Counted from the stretch's first letter, positions 1-6,137 are shown. The stretch is DNA of 6,137 bases from Actinomycetes bacterium (GCA_023387135.1 JAEWIK010000316.1:1-6137), one strand, 5' to 3'. Translations and numbers: made by a program. The notes: generated by a model from the letters alone, not told the origin.

Positions 1-1
1 G

Positions 2-211
2 GGCAAGGGCGGGCACAAGGTCTCGGGCAACCCCGCCAAGCGCGGCCAGAAGGGAGTGGCCCCCGCTCCGGCGGCGACGCCGCCCGCGGCAGCCTTCGGG
101 CTGCCGAGCCAGCCCACCGAGGCCGACCTGACCAAGGCGATGGGCGACTTCCAGTTGCCGCCCGACCTGCAGAAGCTCTTCAACCAGCAGAACCAGGGAC
201 CGCGCCAGTAG
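2..211 (+). CDS. ffh: Signal recognition particle protein Ffh, C-terminal end (partial)
   Basis: Only the last 69 codons are present; the gene enters from the left edge in the frame beginning at base 2 and ends at TAG (209-211). Ffh is the GTPase/RNA-binding protein of the signal recognition particle, which directs ribosomes making membrane proteins to FtsY and the translocon. The visible part begins with the basic end of the methionine-rich M domain (GKGGHKVSGNPAKR, residues 1-14 of the fragment); this Lys/Gly-rich stretch followed by SGNPAKR is characteristic of actinobacterial Ffh. A low-complexity Ala/Pro linker follows, then a short tail (DFQLPPDLQKLF, then a Gln/Asn-rich end) typical of the variable terminus in this phylum. 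The NG GTPase domain lies outside the window. Identification rests on the tail alone, but that motif is distinctive. Confidence 0.85.
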   Translation, partial: GKGGHKVSGNPAKRGQKGVAPAPAATPPAAAFGLPSQPTEADLTKAMGDFQLPPDLQKLFNQQNQGPRQ

Positions 212-214
212 CTG

Positions 215-220
215 TACTGT
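215..220 (+). promoter_or_regulatory. Candidate -10 box for a leaderless amidohydrolase transcript
   Basis: TACTGT fits the actinobacterial TANNNT -10 pattern and ends six bases before the ATG at 227, so transcription would start at or next to the A of the start codon. No Shine-Dalgarno sequence lies in the 15-base gap after the ffh stop, which agrees with a leaderless message. No convincing -35 is seen, as is common for such promoters. Readthrough from ffh is the alternative. Judged from sequence only. Confidence 0.4.
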
Positions 221-226
221 CCCGCC

Positions 227-1390
227 ATGGGCCACCACCACGCGCCTCCCGGTCTCGGAGAACCCGAGTTCTTCGCGCACGGGCACGCGGGTGCCGCCCC
301 GGGGGGTGAACCCCTCACCGAGCGCCTGCACCTGCACGGGACAGTCCTGCCCGACGGCGAGGTCCGCGACCTGTGGGTGGTGGACGGCGTGATCCGGACG
401 GAGCCCGTCGCCGGCGCCGTCACGGTCTGCCGCAACGCCTGGCTGGTGCCGGGGCTGGTGGACGCCCACTGCCACATCGGCCTCTCGTCCCACGGGGGCG
501 TCGAGCGGGAGGTCGCGGAGGCCCAGGCCCGCACCGACAGGGACGCCGGAACGCTGCTGGTCAGGGACGCCGGTTCGCCCGTCGACACGCACTGGATCGA
601 CGACGAGCCCGACCTGCCGCGGATCGTCCGCGCCGGACGGCACATCGCGCGCACCGCGCGTTACATCCGCCACTACGCCGCCGAGGTCGAACCGGAGGCG
701 CTGGTCGCCGAGGTGGACCGGCAGGCCAGGCGCGGCGACGGGTGGGTCAAGCTGGTGGGGGACTGGATCGACCGTTCGGTGGGCGACCTGAGCCCGCTCT
801 GGCCCGCCGACGTCGCCGCTGCCGCCATCGCCCGGGCGCACGAACTGGGCGCCAGGGTCACCGCCCACTGTTTCGGCGAGGAGTCGGTCCACCAACTCGT
901 CAGGGCAGGGATCGACGGCATCGAACACGGCACGGGCCTGGACGACGCCACGATCTCGCTGATGGCGGCGCGGCAGGTCTCCCTCGTGCCGACGATGATC
1001 AACCTGGAGAACTTCCCTGCCTTCGCCGACGCGGGCGAGGCAAAGTTCCCCGGCTACGCCGCGCACATGCGCTCCCTGCACGCCCGACGGTTCGAGACCA
1101 TCGGGAAGGCGGTGGACGCGGGAGTGCCCGTGTACGCGGGCACCGACGCCGGCGGCACGCTCGGCCACGGCATCCTGCCGTCCGAGATAGGCCTGCTGGC
1201 GATGGTGGGTGGCGCCGAGTTCGCGCTCGGGGCGGCGTCCTGGCGTGCCCGCTCGTGGCTGGGGGCTCCCGGCAGCCTCACCGAGGGCGCGTGGGCCGAC
1301 CTCGTGGCGTACGACTCCGACCCCCTCGCCGACGTGGCGGTGACCAGGCGTCCGACGCTGGTCATCCTGCGTGGCAGGCTCGTGGGCTGA
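227..1390 (+). CDS. Amidohydrolase-superfamily metal-dependent hydrolase (imidazolonepropionase/COG1228-like)
   Basis: A 387-residue cytosolic TIM-barrel hydrolase. All expected metal ligands of the binuclear amidohydrolase site are visible: H81-x-H83 in GLVDAHCH after beta-strand 1, K175 in GWVKLVGDW (candidate carboxylated lysine), H214 in VTAHC, H234 in IEHG, and D307 in AGTDAGG. The small beta-sandwich domain is formed by roughly residues 33-75 and the C-terminal ADLVAYDSDPL strand region, as in imidazolonepropionase-like enzymes. Substrate is unknown; this group includes N-acyl amino acid hydrolases and some Xaa-Pro dipeptidases. The gene starts 15 bases after ffh. I recall a similar hydrolase next to ffh in other actinobacteria (Rv2915c in Mycobacterium tuberculosis), so it is probably a conserved ffh neighbour rather than a dedicated partner of the downstream dehydratase. 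The ATG is chosen because of the leaderless promoter spacing. The first 20 residues are His-rich (HHH at 3-5, HGH at 18-20). No signal peptide is seen. Confidence 0.85.
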   Translation: MGHHHAPPGLGEPEFFAHGHAGAAPGGEPLTERLHLHGTVLPDGEVRDLWVVDGVIRTEPVAGAVTVCRNAWLVPGLVDAHCHIGLSSHGGVEREVAEAQARTDRDAGTLLVRDAGSPVDTHWIDDEPDLPRIVRAGRHIARTARYIRHYAAEVEPEALVAEVDRQARRGDGWVKLVGDWIDRSVGDLSPLWPADVAAAAIARAHELGARVTAHCFGEESVHQLVRAGIDGIEHGTGLDDATISLMAARQVSLVPTMINLENFPAFADAGEAKFPGYAAHMRSLHARRFETIGKAVDAGVPVYAGTDAGGTLGHGILPSEIGLLAMVGGAEFALGAASWRARSWLGAPGSLTEGAWADLVAYDSDPLADVAVTRRPTLVILRGRLVG

Positions 1391-1400
1391 GGGGAGGAGG
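1391..1400 (+). promoter_or_regulatory. Strong ribosome binding site that fixes the GTG start of the activase
   Basis: GGGGAGGAGG fills the gap after the amidohydrolase stop and ends five bases before GTG 1406. The close spacing to the preceding stop (15 bases) supports co-transcription with the amidohydrolase. No promoter-like element is seen in this gap. Confidence 0.75.
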
Positions 1401-1405
1401 CAGCA

Positions 1406-2185
1406 GTGGGGACGCCGTACGTCGTCAACATCCAGCGCTTCTGCGTCCACGACGGACCGGGCCTGCGGACCACAGTCTTCTTCAAGGGCTGCCCGCTGCG
1501 CTGCCCGTGGTGCCACAACCCCGAGTCGCAGTCGTTCGAGCCCGAGAGCATGCCCCGCGCGGACGGCGGCGTCGAACTGGTAGGGCGCCGCTACAGCGTG
1601 GACGACCTTGTCGACGAGGCGACCAGGGACGTCATGTTCTACGACCAGTCGGGCGGCGGGGTGACGCTGTCGGGCGGCGAGGTGATGGCCATGCCCGACT
1701 TCGACTTCGTCCTCGACCTGGCGGGGCGGCTCAGGTCCCGGGGCATCTCGCTGGGGATCGACACCTGCGGGGTGGCGGCCACCGAACGCTTCCGCAGCAT
1801 CGCGCCGCTGGCCGACTTCTTCCTCTACGACCTGAAGTTCCTCGACCCCGCGGCACACCGGCGGTGGACGGGGGCCTCCAACCGGCTGGTGCTGAAGAAC
1901 CTCGAGGTGCTCGCCGAGCTGGGAGCGACTGTCGACCTCAGGCTCATCCTGCTCGACGGGCTCAACGCCGACATCCCCACGATCGACGCCACGATGGAGT
2001 GGCTGGCGGGCCACGGCATCACTCCCCGCCGGGTGCACCTGCTGCCGTACCACCGGCTCGGCAGCGACAAGCGCGCCCGCCTCGGCCGTCCCAGTACGCA
2101 ATTCGTCTCCCCGTCCGACGATACGATGAGCGCGGTGAAGAGCCGCGTCGAACGCTACGTCCCCGAGGTGGTCCTCGGCGGCTGA
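1406..2185 (+). CDS. Glycyl-radical-enzyme activating protein (radical SAM), compact form without ferredoxin insert
   Basis: A 259-residue radical SAM enzyme that would use S-adenosylmethionine and a [4Fe-4S] cluster to abstract hydrogen from the radical glycine of the enzyme encoded next. The N-terminal activase signature is clear: VNIQRFCVHDGPGLRTTVFFKG, followed by the cluster-binding CxxxCxxC (C29, C33, C36, with WCHNPES). Also present are the SAM-binding GGE motif (SGGGVTLSGGE, 82-92), DTCG at 119-122, a DLKFLD strand, and LLPYHRLG near 212-219. Most activases for HypD, CutC or HPAD enzymes are about 300 residues and carry a ferredoxin-like insert with two further [4Fe-4S] clusters after WCHNPES. 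Here only about 22 residues separate that motif from YSVDDLV, and the only cysteines outside the CxxxCxxC triad are C13 and C121. The architecture is therefore like pyruvate formate-lyase activase, although the rest of the sequence resembles the PflD/HypD activase group. It is read with a GTG start behind a strong RBS and lies 41 bases before the dehydratase, surely its target. Confidence 0.93.
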   Translation: MGTPYVVNIQRFCVHDGPGLRTTVFFKGCPLRCPWCHNPESQSFEPESMPRADGGVELVGRRYSVDDLVDEATRDVMFYDQSGGGVTLSGGEVMAMPDFDFVLDLAGRLRSRGISLGIDTCGVAATERFRSIAPLADFFLYDLKFLDPAAHRRWTGASNRLVLKNLEVLAELGATVDLRLILLDGLNADIPTIDATMEWLAGHGITPRRVHLLPYHRLGSDKRARLGRPSTQFVSPSDDTMSAVKSRVERYVPEVVLGG

Positions 2186-2215
2186 ATCGGCAGGACTGCA
2201 GGTCGGCGCGGGGAC

Positions 2216-2221
2216 GAGGAG
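2216..2221 (+). promoter_or_regulatory. Ribosome binding site of hypD
   Basis: GAGGAG lies five bases before ATG 2227 and decides the start: the reading frame is open far upstream (back past the amidohydrolase start region) with no stop, so frame alone cannot place it. The N-terminal alignment to clostridial HypD, which begins near residue 15 here, is also consistent with a start at this ATG or the nearby GTG at 2263; the RBS favours ATG. Confidence 0.7.
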
Positions 2222-2226
2222 CGCGA

Positions 2227-4641
2227 ATGACAGCGACGGCGACGGTGGCCTCTGGAGTCGACGTGGACGGCAGGCGCGGGTTCACGCCGCGCACCAAGCG
2301 GCTGCGCGAGCAGAGCGAGACCACCCGTCCGGCCCTCTCGCTGGAGCGGGCGCTCATCGAGACGAGGGTCTACACCGAGTACGAGGGCAAGGTGCCCGCG
2401 CCGGTGCTGCGCGGCCTGTTCTTCAGGCAGTTGATGGCGGAGCGCACCCTCTACCTCGGCGACGACGAGCTGATAGTGGGTGAGAAGGGGATCGGACCGC
2501 AGTCCGCGCCGACCTTCCCCGAACTCTGCTGCCACACCCTCGACGACTTCGACAACATGGCGGGCAGGGAGCGGGTGAGCTTCGCCGTCAGCGACGAGGA
2601 CAGGCTGCTGCAGGCCGAGGTCATCATCCCGTTCTGGCACGAGCGCGCGACCATGACCAAGATGAACGCGGCGCTGCCGCCGGCCTGGCACTCCCTGTTC
2701 CAGGCGGGACTCTTCACCGAGTTCATGGCGCAGCGCGGGCCCGGCCACACCGTGGCCGACGGCAAGATCTACGCCCGCGGCTACGTCGACTTCCTGGCCG
2801 ACATCGACGCGAGGCTCGCCGCCCTCGACTACTGCACCGACCTCGACGCCGGAGCCCACGCCGCCGAGTTGCAGGGCATGAGGCTGGTCTGCGAAGGCAT
2901 GATCATCCTCGGCGAACGCTACGCCGCGCTGGCGCGAGAGACCGCCGTGACGACCGCCGACCCCGTCCGCAGGGCCGAGCTGCTCGACCTGGCCGACGTC
3001 TGCGACGTCGTCCCCGCGCACGCGCCCCGCACCTTCCGGCAGGCGATCCAGATGTACTGGTTCACCCACATCGGCGTGACCTGCGAGATGAACAACTGGG
3101 ACGCCTACTCGCCCGGCAAGCTCGACCAGCACCTGGAGCCGTTCTACTCCGCCGGGCTCGCCGACGGCAGCCTCACCAGGGAACAGGCCCGGGAGTACCT
3201 GGAATGCCTGTGGGTGAAGTTCAACAACCAGCCCGCGCCCCCCAAGGTCGGCATCACCCTCAAGGAGAGCGCCACCTACACCGACTTCTGCAACATCAAC
3301 ACCGGCGCGCTGCGGCCCGACGGCAGCAGCGGGGTGAGCGACGTCAGCTACCTCATCCTCGAGGTGATGGACGAGCTGAAGCTGCTGCAGCCGAGCTCGA
3401 ACGTCCAGATCTCGCGCAAGAGCCCCGAGCACTTCCTGCGCGAGGCGATCACGATCTCGCGGAAGGGCTGGGGCCAGCCCGCGTTCTACAACGCGGAGGC
3501 GATCATCGCCGAGCTGTTGACCATGGGCAAGAGCCTCGACGACGCGCGCGAGTCGGGCATCGCCAGCGGCTGCGTGGAGACGGGGACCGCGGGCAAGGAG
3601 GCGTACGTCCTCACCGGCTACCTGAACGTCCCCAAGATCCTGGAGCTCGTCCTGAATCGCGGCTTCGACCACTACACGGGCAGGCAGGTGGCGCTGGACC
3701 TCGGCGACCCGCGTGCTTTCACCTCCTACGAGCAGGTGTTCGACGCCTTCGTGAAGCAGTTGCGGTACGTGACCGACGTCAAGGTCGCCGGCAACAACCT
3801 CATCGAACGGCTCTTCATGGACACCATGCCGGTGCCGCTGCTGTCGGTCATCACCGACGACTGCATCGCCAGGGCCGTCGACTACAACGCGGGCGGGGCG
3901 CGGTACAACACCAGCTACCTCCAGTGCGTCGGCATCGCCACCATCACCGACTCGCTGGGCGTCATCAAGAAGCACGTCTTCGACGACGGGGACGTCACCA
4001 TGGACCGCCTGCTGGCGGCCTGCGAGGCGGACTTCGACGGGTTCGACGACGTCTTCGACCTCGCTTTCGACGGCACCCCCAAGTACGGCAACGACGACGA
4101 CGCGGCCGACGCGATCCTGCGCGAGGTCGCGCAGGCGCTGCAGGACGAGATCGCGGGACGTCCCACCCCGAAGGGCGCGCGGACGATCGTCGAGTTCCTG
4201 CCCACGACCTGCCACGTGTACTTCGGCCAGGTGATGGAGGCCTCCCCGAACGGGCGGCACAAGGGCGTCCCGCTGCCCGACGGCATCTCGCCGGAGAAGG
4301 GCGCTGACCGCCGGGGGCCGACCGCCGTCATCAGGTCGGCGGCCAAGCTCGACCAGCTCAAGACCGGCGGTGCGCTGCTCAACCAGAAGTTCACGCCATC
4401 GGTCGTGGCGGGGGAGAAGGGCCTGTCGGCGATGGCGTCTCTCATCAGGACGTACTTCGCGATGGACGGCCATCACCTGCAGTTCAACGTCGTCGACCGC
4501 GCCACGTTGCTGGACGCCCAGGCCCACCCCGACCAGTACACCGACCTGATCGTCAGGGTCGCCGGCTACAGCGACTACTTCAACAACCTCGACAAGGCGC
4601 TGCAGGACGAGATCATCGCCCGCACCGAGCAGGCCCTCTGA
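2227..4641 (+). CDS. hypD: trans-4-hydroxy-L-proline dehydratase, glycyl radical enzyme HypD
   Basis: An 804-residue glycyl radical enzyme. HypD removes water from trans-4-hydroxy-L-proline to give 1-pyrroline-5-carboxylate, which ProC reduces to proline; it works in the anaerobic cytoplasm. The C-terminal radical loop is IVRVAGYSDYF with radical glycine G780; the thiyl cysteine is C449 and the general base E451 in SGCVETG. Comparing with Clostridioides difficile HypD from memory (F152, H160, D278, S334, D339, F340, C434, E436, Y450, T645, G765), the counterparts are F166, H174, D292, S348, D353, F354, C449, E451, Y465, T660 and G780. All are identical, with a constant offset of 14, becoming 15 after a one-residue insertion near residue 445. 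Long stretches such as LECLWVKFNNQPAPPKVGIT, GWGQPAFYN and DEIIARTEQ also match that family. The protein has a 14-residue N-terminal extension of no obvious function. The activase gene is directly upstream; no proC is in the window. A close relative acting on Hyp by C-N cleavage, or on another cyclic amino acid, cannot be fully excluded, but the pocket argues for HypD. Confidence 0.92.
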   Translation: MTATATVASGVDVDGRRGFTPRTKRLREQSETTRPALSLERALIETRVYTEYEGKVPAPVLRGLFFRQLMAERTLYLGDDELIVGEKGIGPQSAPTFPELCCHTLDDFDNMAGRERVSFAVSDEDRLLQAEVIIPFWHERATMTKMNAALPPAWHSLFQAGLFTEFMAQRGPGHTVADGKIYARGYVDFLADIDARLAALDYCTDLDAGAHAAELQGMRLVCEGMIILGERYAALARETAVTTADPVRRAELLDLADVCDVVPAHAPRTFRQAIQMYWFTHIGVTCEMNNWDAYSPGKLDQHLEPFYSAGLADGSLTREQAREYLECLWVKFNNQPAPPKVGITLKESATYTDFCNINTGALRPDGSSGVSDVSYLILEVMDELKLLQPSSNVQISRKSPEHFLREAITISRKGWGQPAFYNAEAIIAELLTMGKSLDDARESGIASGCVETGTAGKEAYVLTGYLNVPKILELVLNRGFDHYTGRQVALDLGDPRAFTSYEQVFDAFVKQLRYVTDVKVAGNNLIERLFMDTMPVPLLSVITDDCIARAVDYNAGGARYNTSYLQCVGIATITDSLGVIKKHVFDDGDVTMDRLLAACEADFDGFDDVFDLAFDGTPKYGNDDDAADAILREVAQALQDEIAGRPTPKGARTIVEFLPTTCHVYFGQVMEASPNGRHKGVPLPDGISPEKGADRRGPTAVIRSAAKLDQLKTGGALLNQKFTPSVVAGEKGLSAMASLIRTYFAMDGHHLQFNVVDRATLLDAQAHPDQYTDLIVRVAGYSDYFNNLDKALQDEIIARTEQAL

Positions 4642-4656
4642 CGCCCACGCCGGGCT

Positions 4657-4671
4657 GCCCGGGCGCCGGGC
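4657..4671. terminator. GC hairpin in the convergent gap, possible bidirectional terminator
   Basis: GCCCGG, loop GCG, CCGGGC: a perfect six-pair stem in the 30 bases between the two convergent stop codons. There is no T tract on either strand, so it is not a classical intrinsic terminator; T-poor hairpins are often proposed as terminators in actinobacteria. Its position is the main argument. Confidence 0.4.
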
Positions 4672-5958
4672 TCAGCGGCGCGCGCCGCCGCGGTCCAGCA
4701 GCAGTTGGTGCAGCCTGGTGAACGTGCCGGCGACATGCACGCCGTCGTGCTCGAACTCGTTCGTCACCCACGCCTGGGCGTTCCCCGTCCTGTCGAGAGT
4801 CTGGCGTTGCAGGTCGCTGTCGACGTAGAGGTCGTCGGCGTAGACCAGCGCCTGCACCGGGACCTCGTTGGCGGCGAGCGCGTCGACGTCGTAGAGCGAC
4901 GGCCACTCCTCGCGCCTCATGAGGGTCTCGACCGCGGGACGGAACGGGCGCAGGGCCGTGATCTCGTCGAACATCCACCTGCCCGTCATCTCCCCGGTGA
5001 ACAGCAACGGACGGGCGTCGGGCCCCAGGTCGGGGTGATGGACGGCTTCGCGCTCCGCCGCCCAGTCGAGGGCGCCGCACGCGCCGTCGCCGTAGATGAA
5101 CTCCTGCAGTGCCCAGTAGAGCGGGTTGCCCGCGAAGGAGGTGCGGGTGAGCACGTCCTGCAGGAAGCCGTCCGAGAGCCTCCCGGGTTCGGCGAACGCC
5201 TCGTCGAGCAGCCAGTGCAGCCGCTCGGTGCCGGGCTTCATCCCGAGGTCGTTGCCCAGCGACTGGAGGCGCCGGACGCTGAACGGCGAACCGTCGGGCA
5301 GCGTCACGTCCCCCTCGGCGAGCCTGTCGGCGACAGCCGACACGAGCGCGACGTCCTGGGGGTAGCGGCGGTAGTGGTCGAGGCTCTTGCGCCGGGCGCG
5401 GGGGAACGTCCTGCGGTAGACCTCGTCGGCCGAAGCGGGGACGCCCGGCACCCCGCCGGTGATGAGGCTGGCGGCCAGCGCGTCGGGATGGGCCGACAGG
5501 TAGGCGAAGGTGAGGAAGCCGCCGTAGCTCTGGCCGAGGCTCGTCCAGCGGACGCCGTAGCGCGTGCGCCGGAGGTGCTCCACGTCGGCGATGATCGAGT
5601 CGGCGAGGAAGCACGACAGGAAGCCCGCGGCCTCGGCGGGATCCGGATGGGCCGCCATCACCGTCGCGTCCACCGGGGTCGACCTGCCGGTGCCGCGCTG
5701 GTCGGGCAGCACCACCCGGTAGTGCTTGAGCGCCTCGGGCAGCCAGTCCGCGCCCGGCATCGGACGCGGGCCCTTCCCGCCCGGGCCGCCCTGCAGGAAC
5801 ACGAGCAGCGGCAGGTCCTCGGCGGCGCGCGCGGGGTCCACCACCTCCCTGTAGAACAGCTCGATGGTCGGGCCGTCCTCGTCGGACCAGCGCAGCGGAA
5901 CCGTCAGGGTGTGGTCGGTGACTGCCATTCCTGGCACGATGAAGGACGTCGCGGTCAT
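4672..5958 (-). CDS. Alpha/beta hydrolase, S33 prolyl aminopeptidase (proline iminopeptidase) type
   Basis: A 428-residue serine hydrolase related to prolyl aminopeptidases, which remove N-terminal proline (in some members also hydroxyproline) from peptides. Visible elements in order: the oxyanion-loop motif FLQGGPGG (54-61; Gln in place of the usual His of HGGPG), PDQRGTGRS (85-93), the nucleophile elbow GQSYGG with S144, a lid/cap region of mostly helical sequence (about 175-320), the acid in YADDLYVD (D376 or D380), and the catalytic histidine in EFEHDGVHVAG (H404 most likely, H408 possible). No signal peptide is apparent, so it is probably cytosolic. The ATG at 5958 has AGGGAG only two bases away, which is tight; an internal ATG at 5928 (protein starting MAVTDHT) is a possible alternative start with no better RBS. 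The gene converges on hypD and is not in its operon, so any shared role in Pro/Hyp peptide use is inferred. Substrate preference cannot be read from sequence; other amide or ester substrates are possible. Confidence 0.85.
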   Translation of the reverse strand: MTATSFIVPGMAVTDHTLTVPLRWSDEDGPTIELFYREVVDPARAAEDLPLLVFLQGGPGGKGPRPMPGADWLPEALKHYRVVLPDQRGTGRSTPVDATVMAAHPDPAEAAGFLSCFLADSIIADVEHLRRTRYGVRWTSLGQSYGGFLTFAYLSAHPDALAASLITGGVPGVPASADEVYRRTFPRARRKSLDHYRRYPQDVALVSAVADRLAEGDVTLPDGSPFSVRRLQSLGNDLGMKPGTERLHWLLDEAFAEPGRLSDGFLQDVLTRTSFAGNPLYWALQEFIYGDGACGALDWAAEREAVHHPDLGPDARPLLFTGEMTGRWMFDEITALRPFRPAVETLMRREEWPSLYDVDALAANEVPVQALVYADDLYVDSDLQRQTLDRTGNAQAWVTNEFEHDGVHVAGTFTRLHQLLLDRGGARR

Positions 5959-5991
5959 GGCTCCCTGCCCGTTCGTGGGCGGCCCGTCCCG

Positions 5992-6012
5992 CCACTGCCT
6001 GCAGGCTAGTGG
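5992..6012 (-). promoter_or_regulatory. Interrupted palindrome overlapping a candidate -10 box of the S33 hydrolase
   Basis: Arms CCACTGCCTG (5992-6001) and CAGGC-T-AGTGG (6002-6012) are inverted repeats with one bulged T at 6007; the centre GCCTGCAGGC is a perfect ten-base palindrome. On the minus strand TAGCCT (6008 to 6003) fits TANNNT and would give a leader of about 38 bases before the ATG at 5958. With no loop, it suits a dimeric repressor site better than an RNA hairpin. TGCAGGC recurs at 6017-6023, 17 bases from the copy at 6000-6006. No regulator gene is visible nearby. Confidence 0.35.
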
Positions 6013-6063
6013 ACAATGCAGGCGGCACCCGACGCGGGCCGGTGGGGGCCACCACGGGGCCGG

Positions 6064-6094
6064 TTGGCTTCACGGTGCCTACCTCTGGCAGAAT
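6064..6094 (+). promoter_or_regulatory. Candidate rightward promoter for a gene beyond the window (possibly rpsP)
   Basis: An extended -10, TGG then CAGAAT (6086-6094, four of six matches to TATAAT), is preceded by TTGGCT (6064-6069) at a rather long 19-base spacing. Transcription would begin near 6101 and run off the right edge, leaving at least 37 bases of leader with no start codon resolved. rpsP often follows ffh and its neighbour in actinobacteria, which makes it the likely downstream gene; this is inference from gene order, not from coding sequence. Confidence 0.35.
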
Positions 6095-6137
6095 GGCCCC
6101 TGCATCTGTGCCCGTCGGAGCCCTCTCAACCCCGTCG

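Noticed and set aside
1371..1583. Small open frame across the amidohydrolase-activase junction
   Set aside because: It overlaps two well-supported genes, and its Ser/Ala/Arg-rich translation has no recognisable motif.
373..2226. Open frame upstream and in phase with hypD, giving a possible 1422-residue fusion
   Set aside because: The upstream part is Arg/Gly/Pro-rich shadow translation of the amidohydrolase and activase genes in another frame; a good RBS and family alignment place the hypD start at 2227.
2186..2226. Independent promoter or riboswitch between activase and hypD
   Set aside because: Only 41 bases, holding the RBS and no convincing -10/-35 or stable fold; co-transcription explains it.
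2155..4527. 790-residue open frame on the minus strand opposite hypD
   Set aside because: Low-complexity Val/Arg/Glu/Asp/Leu-rich sequence without any domain, produced by GC-rich codons of hypD read in antisense.
4613..6073. Minus-strand 486-residue and plus-strand 434-residue open frames overlapping the S33 gene
   Set aside because: Both are Arg/Ala/Gly-rich shadow frames; the frame ending at 4672 carries the complete S33 motif set.
1..6137. Phage, CRISPR, insertion sequence, tRNA or rRNA
   Set aside because: No repeat arrays, transposase motifs, tRNA-like folds or long direct repeats were seen by eye.

Overview
The window comes from a very GC-rich actinobacterial chromosome. The evidence is strong GC bias at third codon positions, a lysine-rich SGNPAKR tail on the SRP protein as in actinobacterial Ffh, and a gene start that looks leaderless. 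An oxygen-sensitive glycyl radical enzyme implies an anaerobic or facultative lifestyle. A Propionibacteriaceae-like or related facultative actinomycete is a reasonable but unproven guess.

Layout, left to right. (1) The 3' end of ffh, the signal recognition particle GTPase. (2) A complete amidohydrolase gene starting 15 bases after ffh, behind a TANNNT box spaced for leaderless transcription. (3) A compact radical-SAM glycyl-radical-enzyme activase with a GTG start and a strong ribosome binding site. (4) An 804-residue glycyl radical enzyme that I identify as trans-4-hydroxy-L-proline dehydratase (HypD): it has the Gly-radical loop, the catalytic Cys/Glu pair and every substrate-pocket residue I remember from the clostridial enzyme. 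(5) A 30-base convergent gap with a GC hairpin. (6) On the minus strand, an S33-family alpha/beta hydrolase of the prolyl aminopeptidase type. (7) A 179-base noncoding end holding the hydrolase's upstream region, with an interrupted palindrome, and a probable rightward promoter/leader for a gene beyond the window. rpsP is my guess for that gene, from the usual actinobacterial order.

How the genes may work together. The activase and HypD form a functional pair: the activase places a radical on Gly780 of HypD, which then dehydrates 4-hydroxyproline to 1-pyrroline-5-carboxylate. That product normally becomes proline through ProC, which is not in the window. The S33 peptidase-like enzyme could supply free Pro/Hyp from peptides, and the amidohydrolase belongs to a broad group that includes some prolidases. 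A hydroxyproline-peptide salvage locus is therefore possible, but only the activase-HypD link is well supported. The most unusual point is that the activase lacks the ferredoxin-like insert with two auxiliary Fe-S clusters that activases of HypD-type enzymes normally carry.
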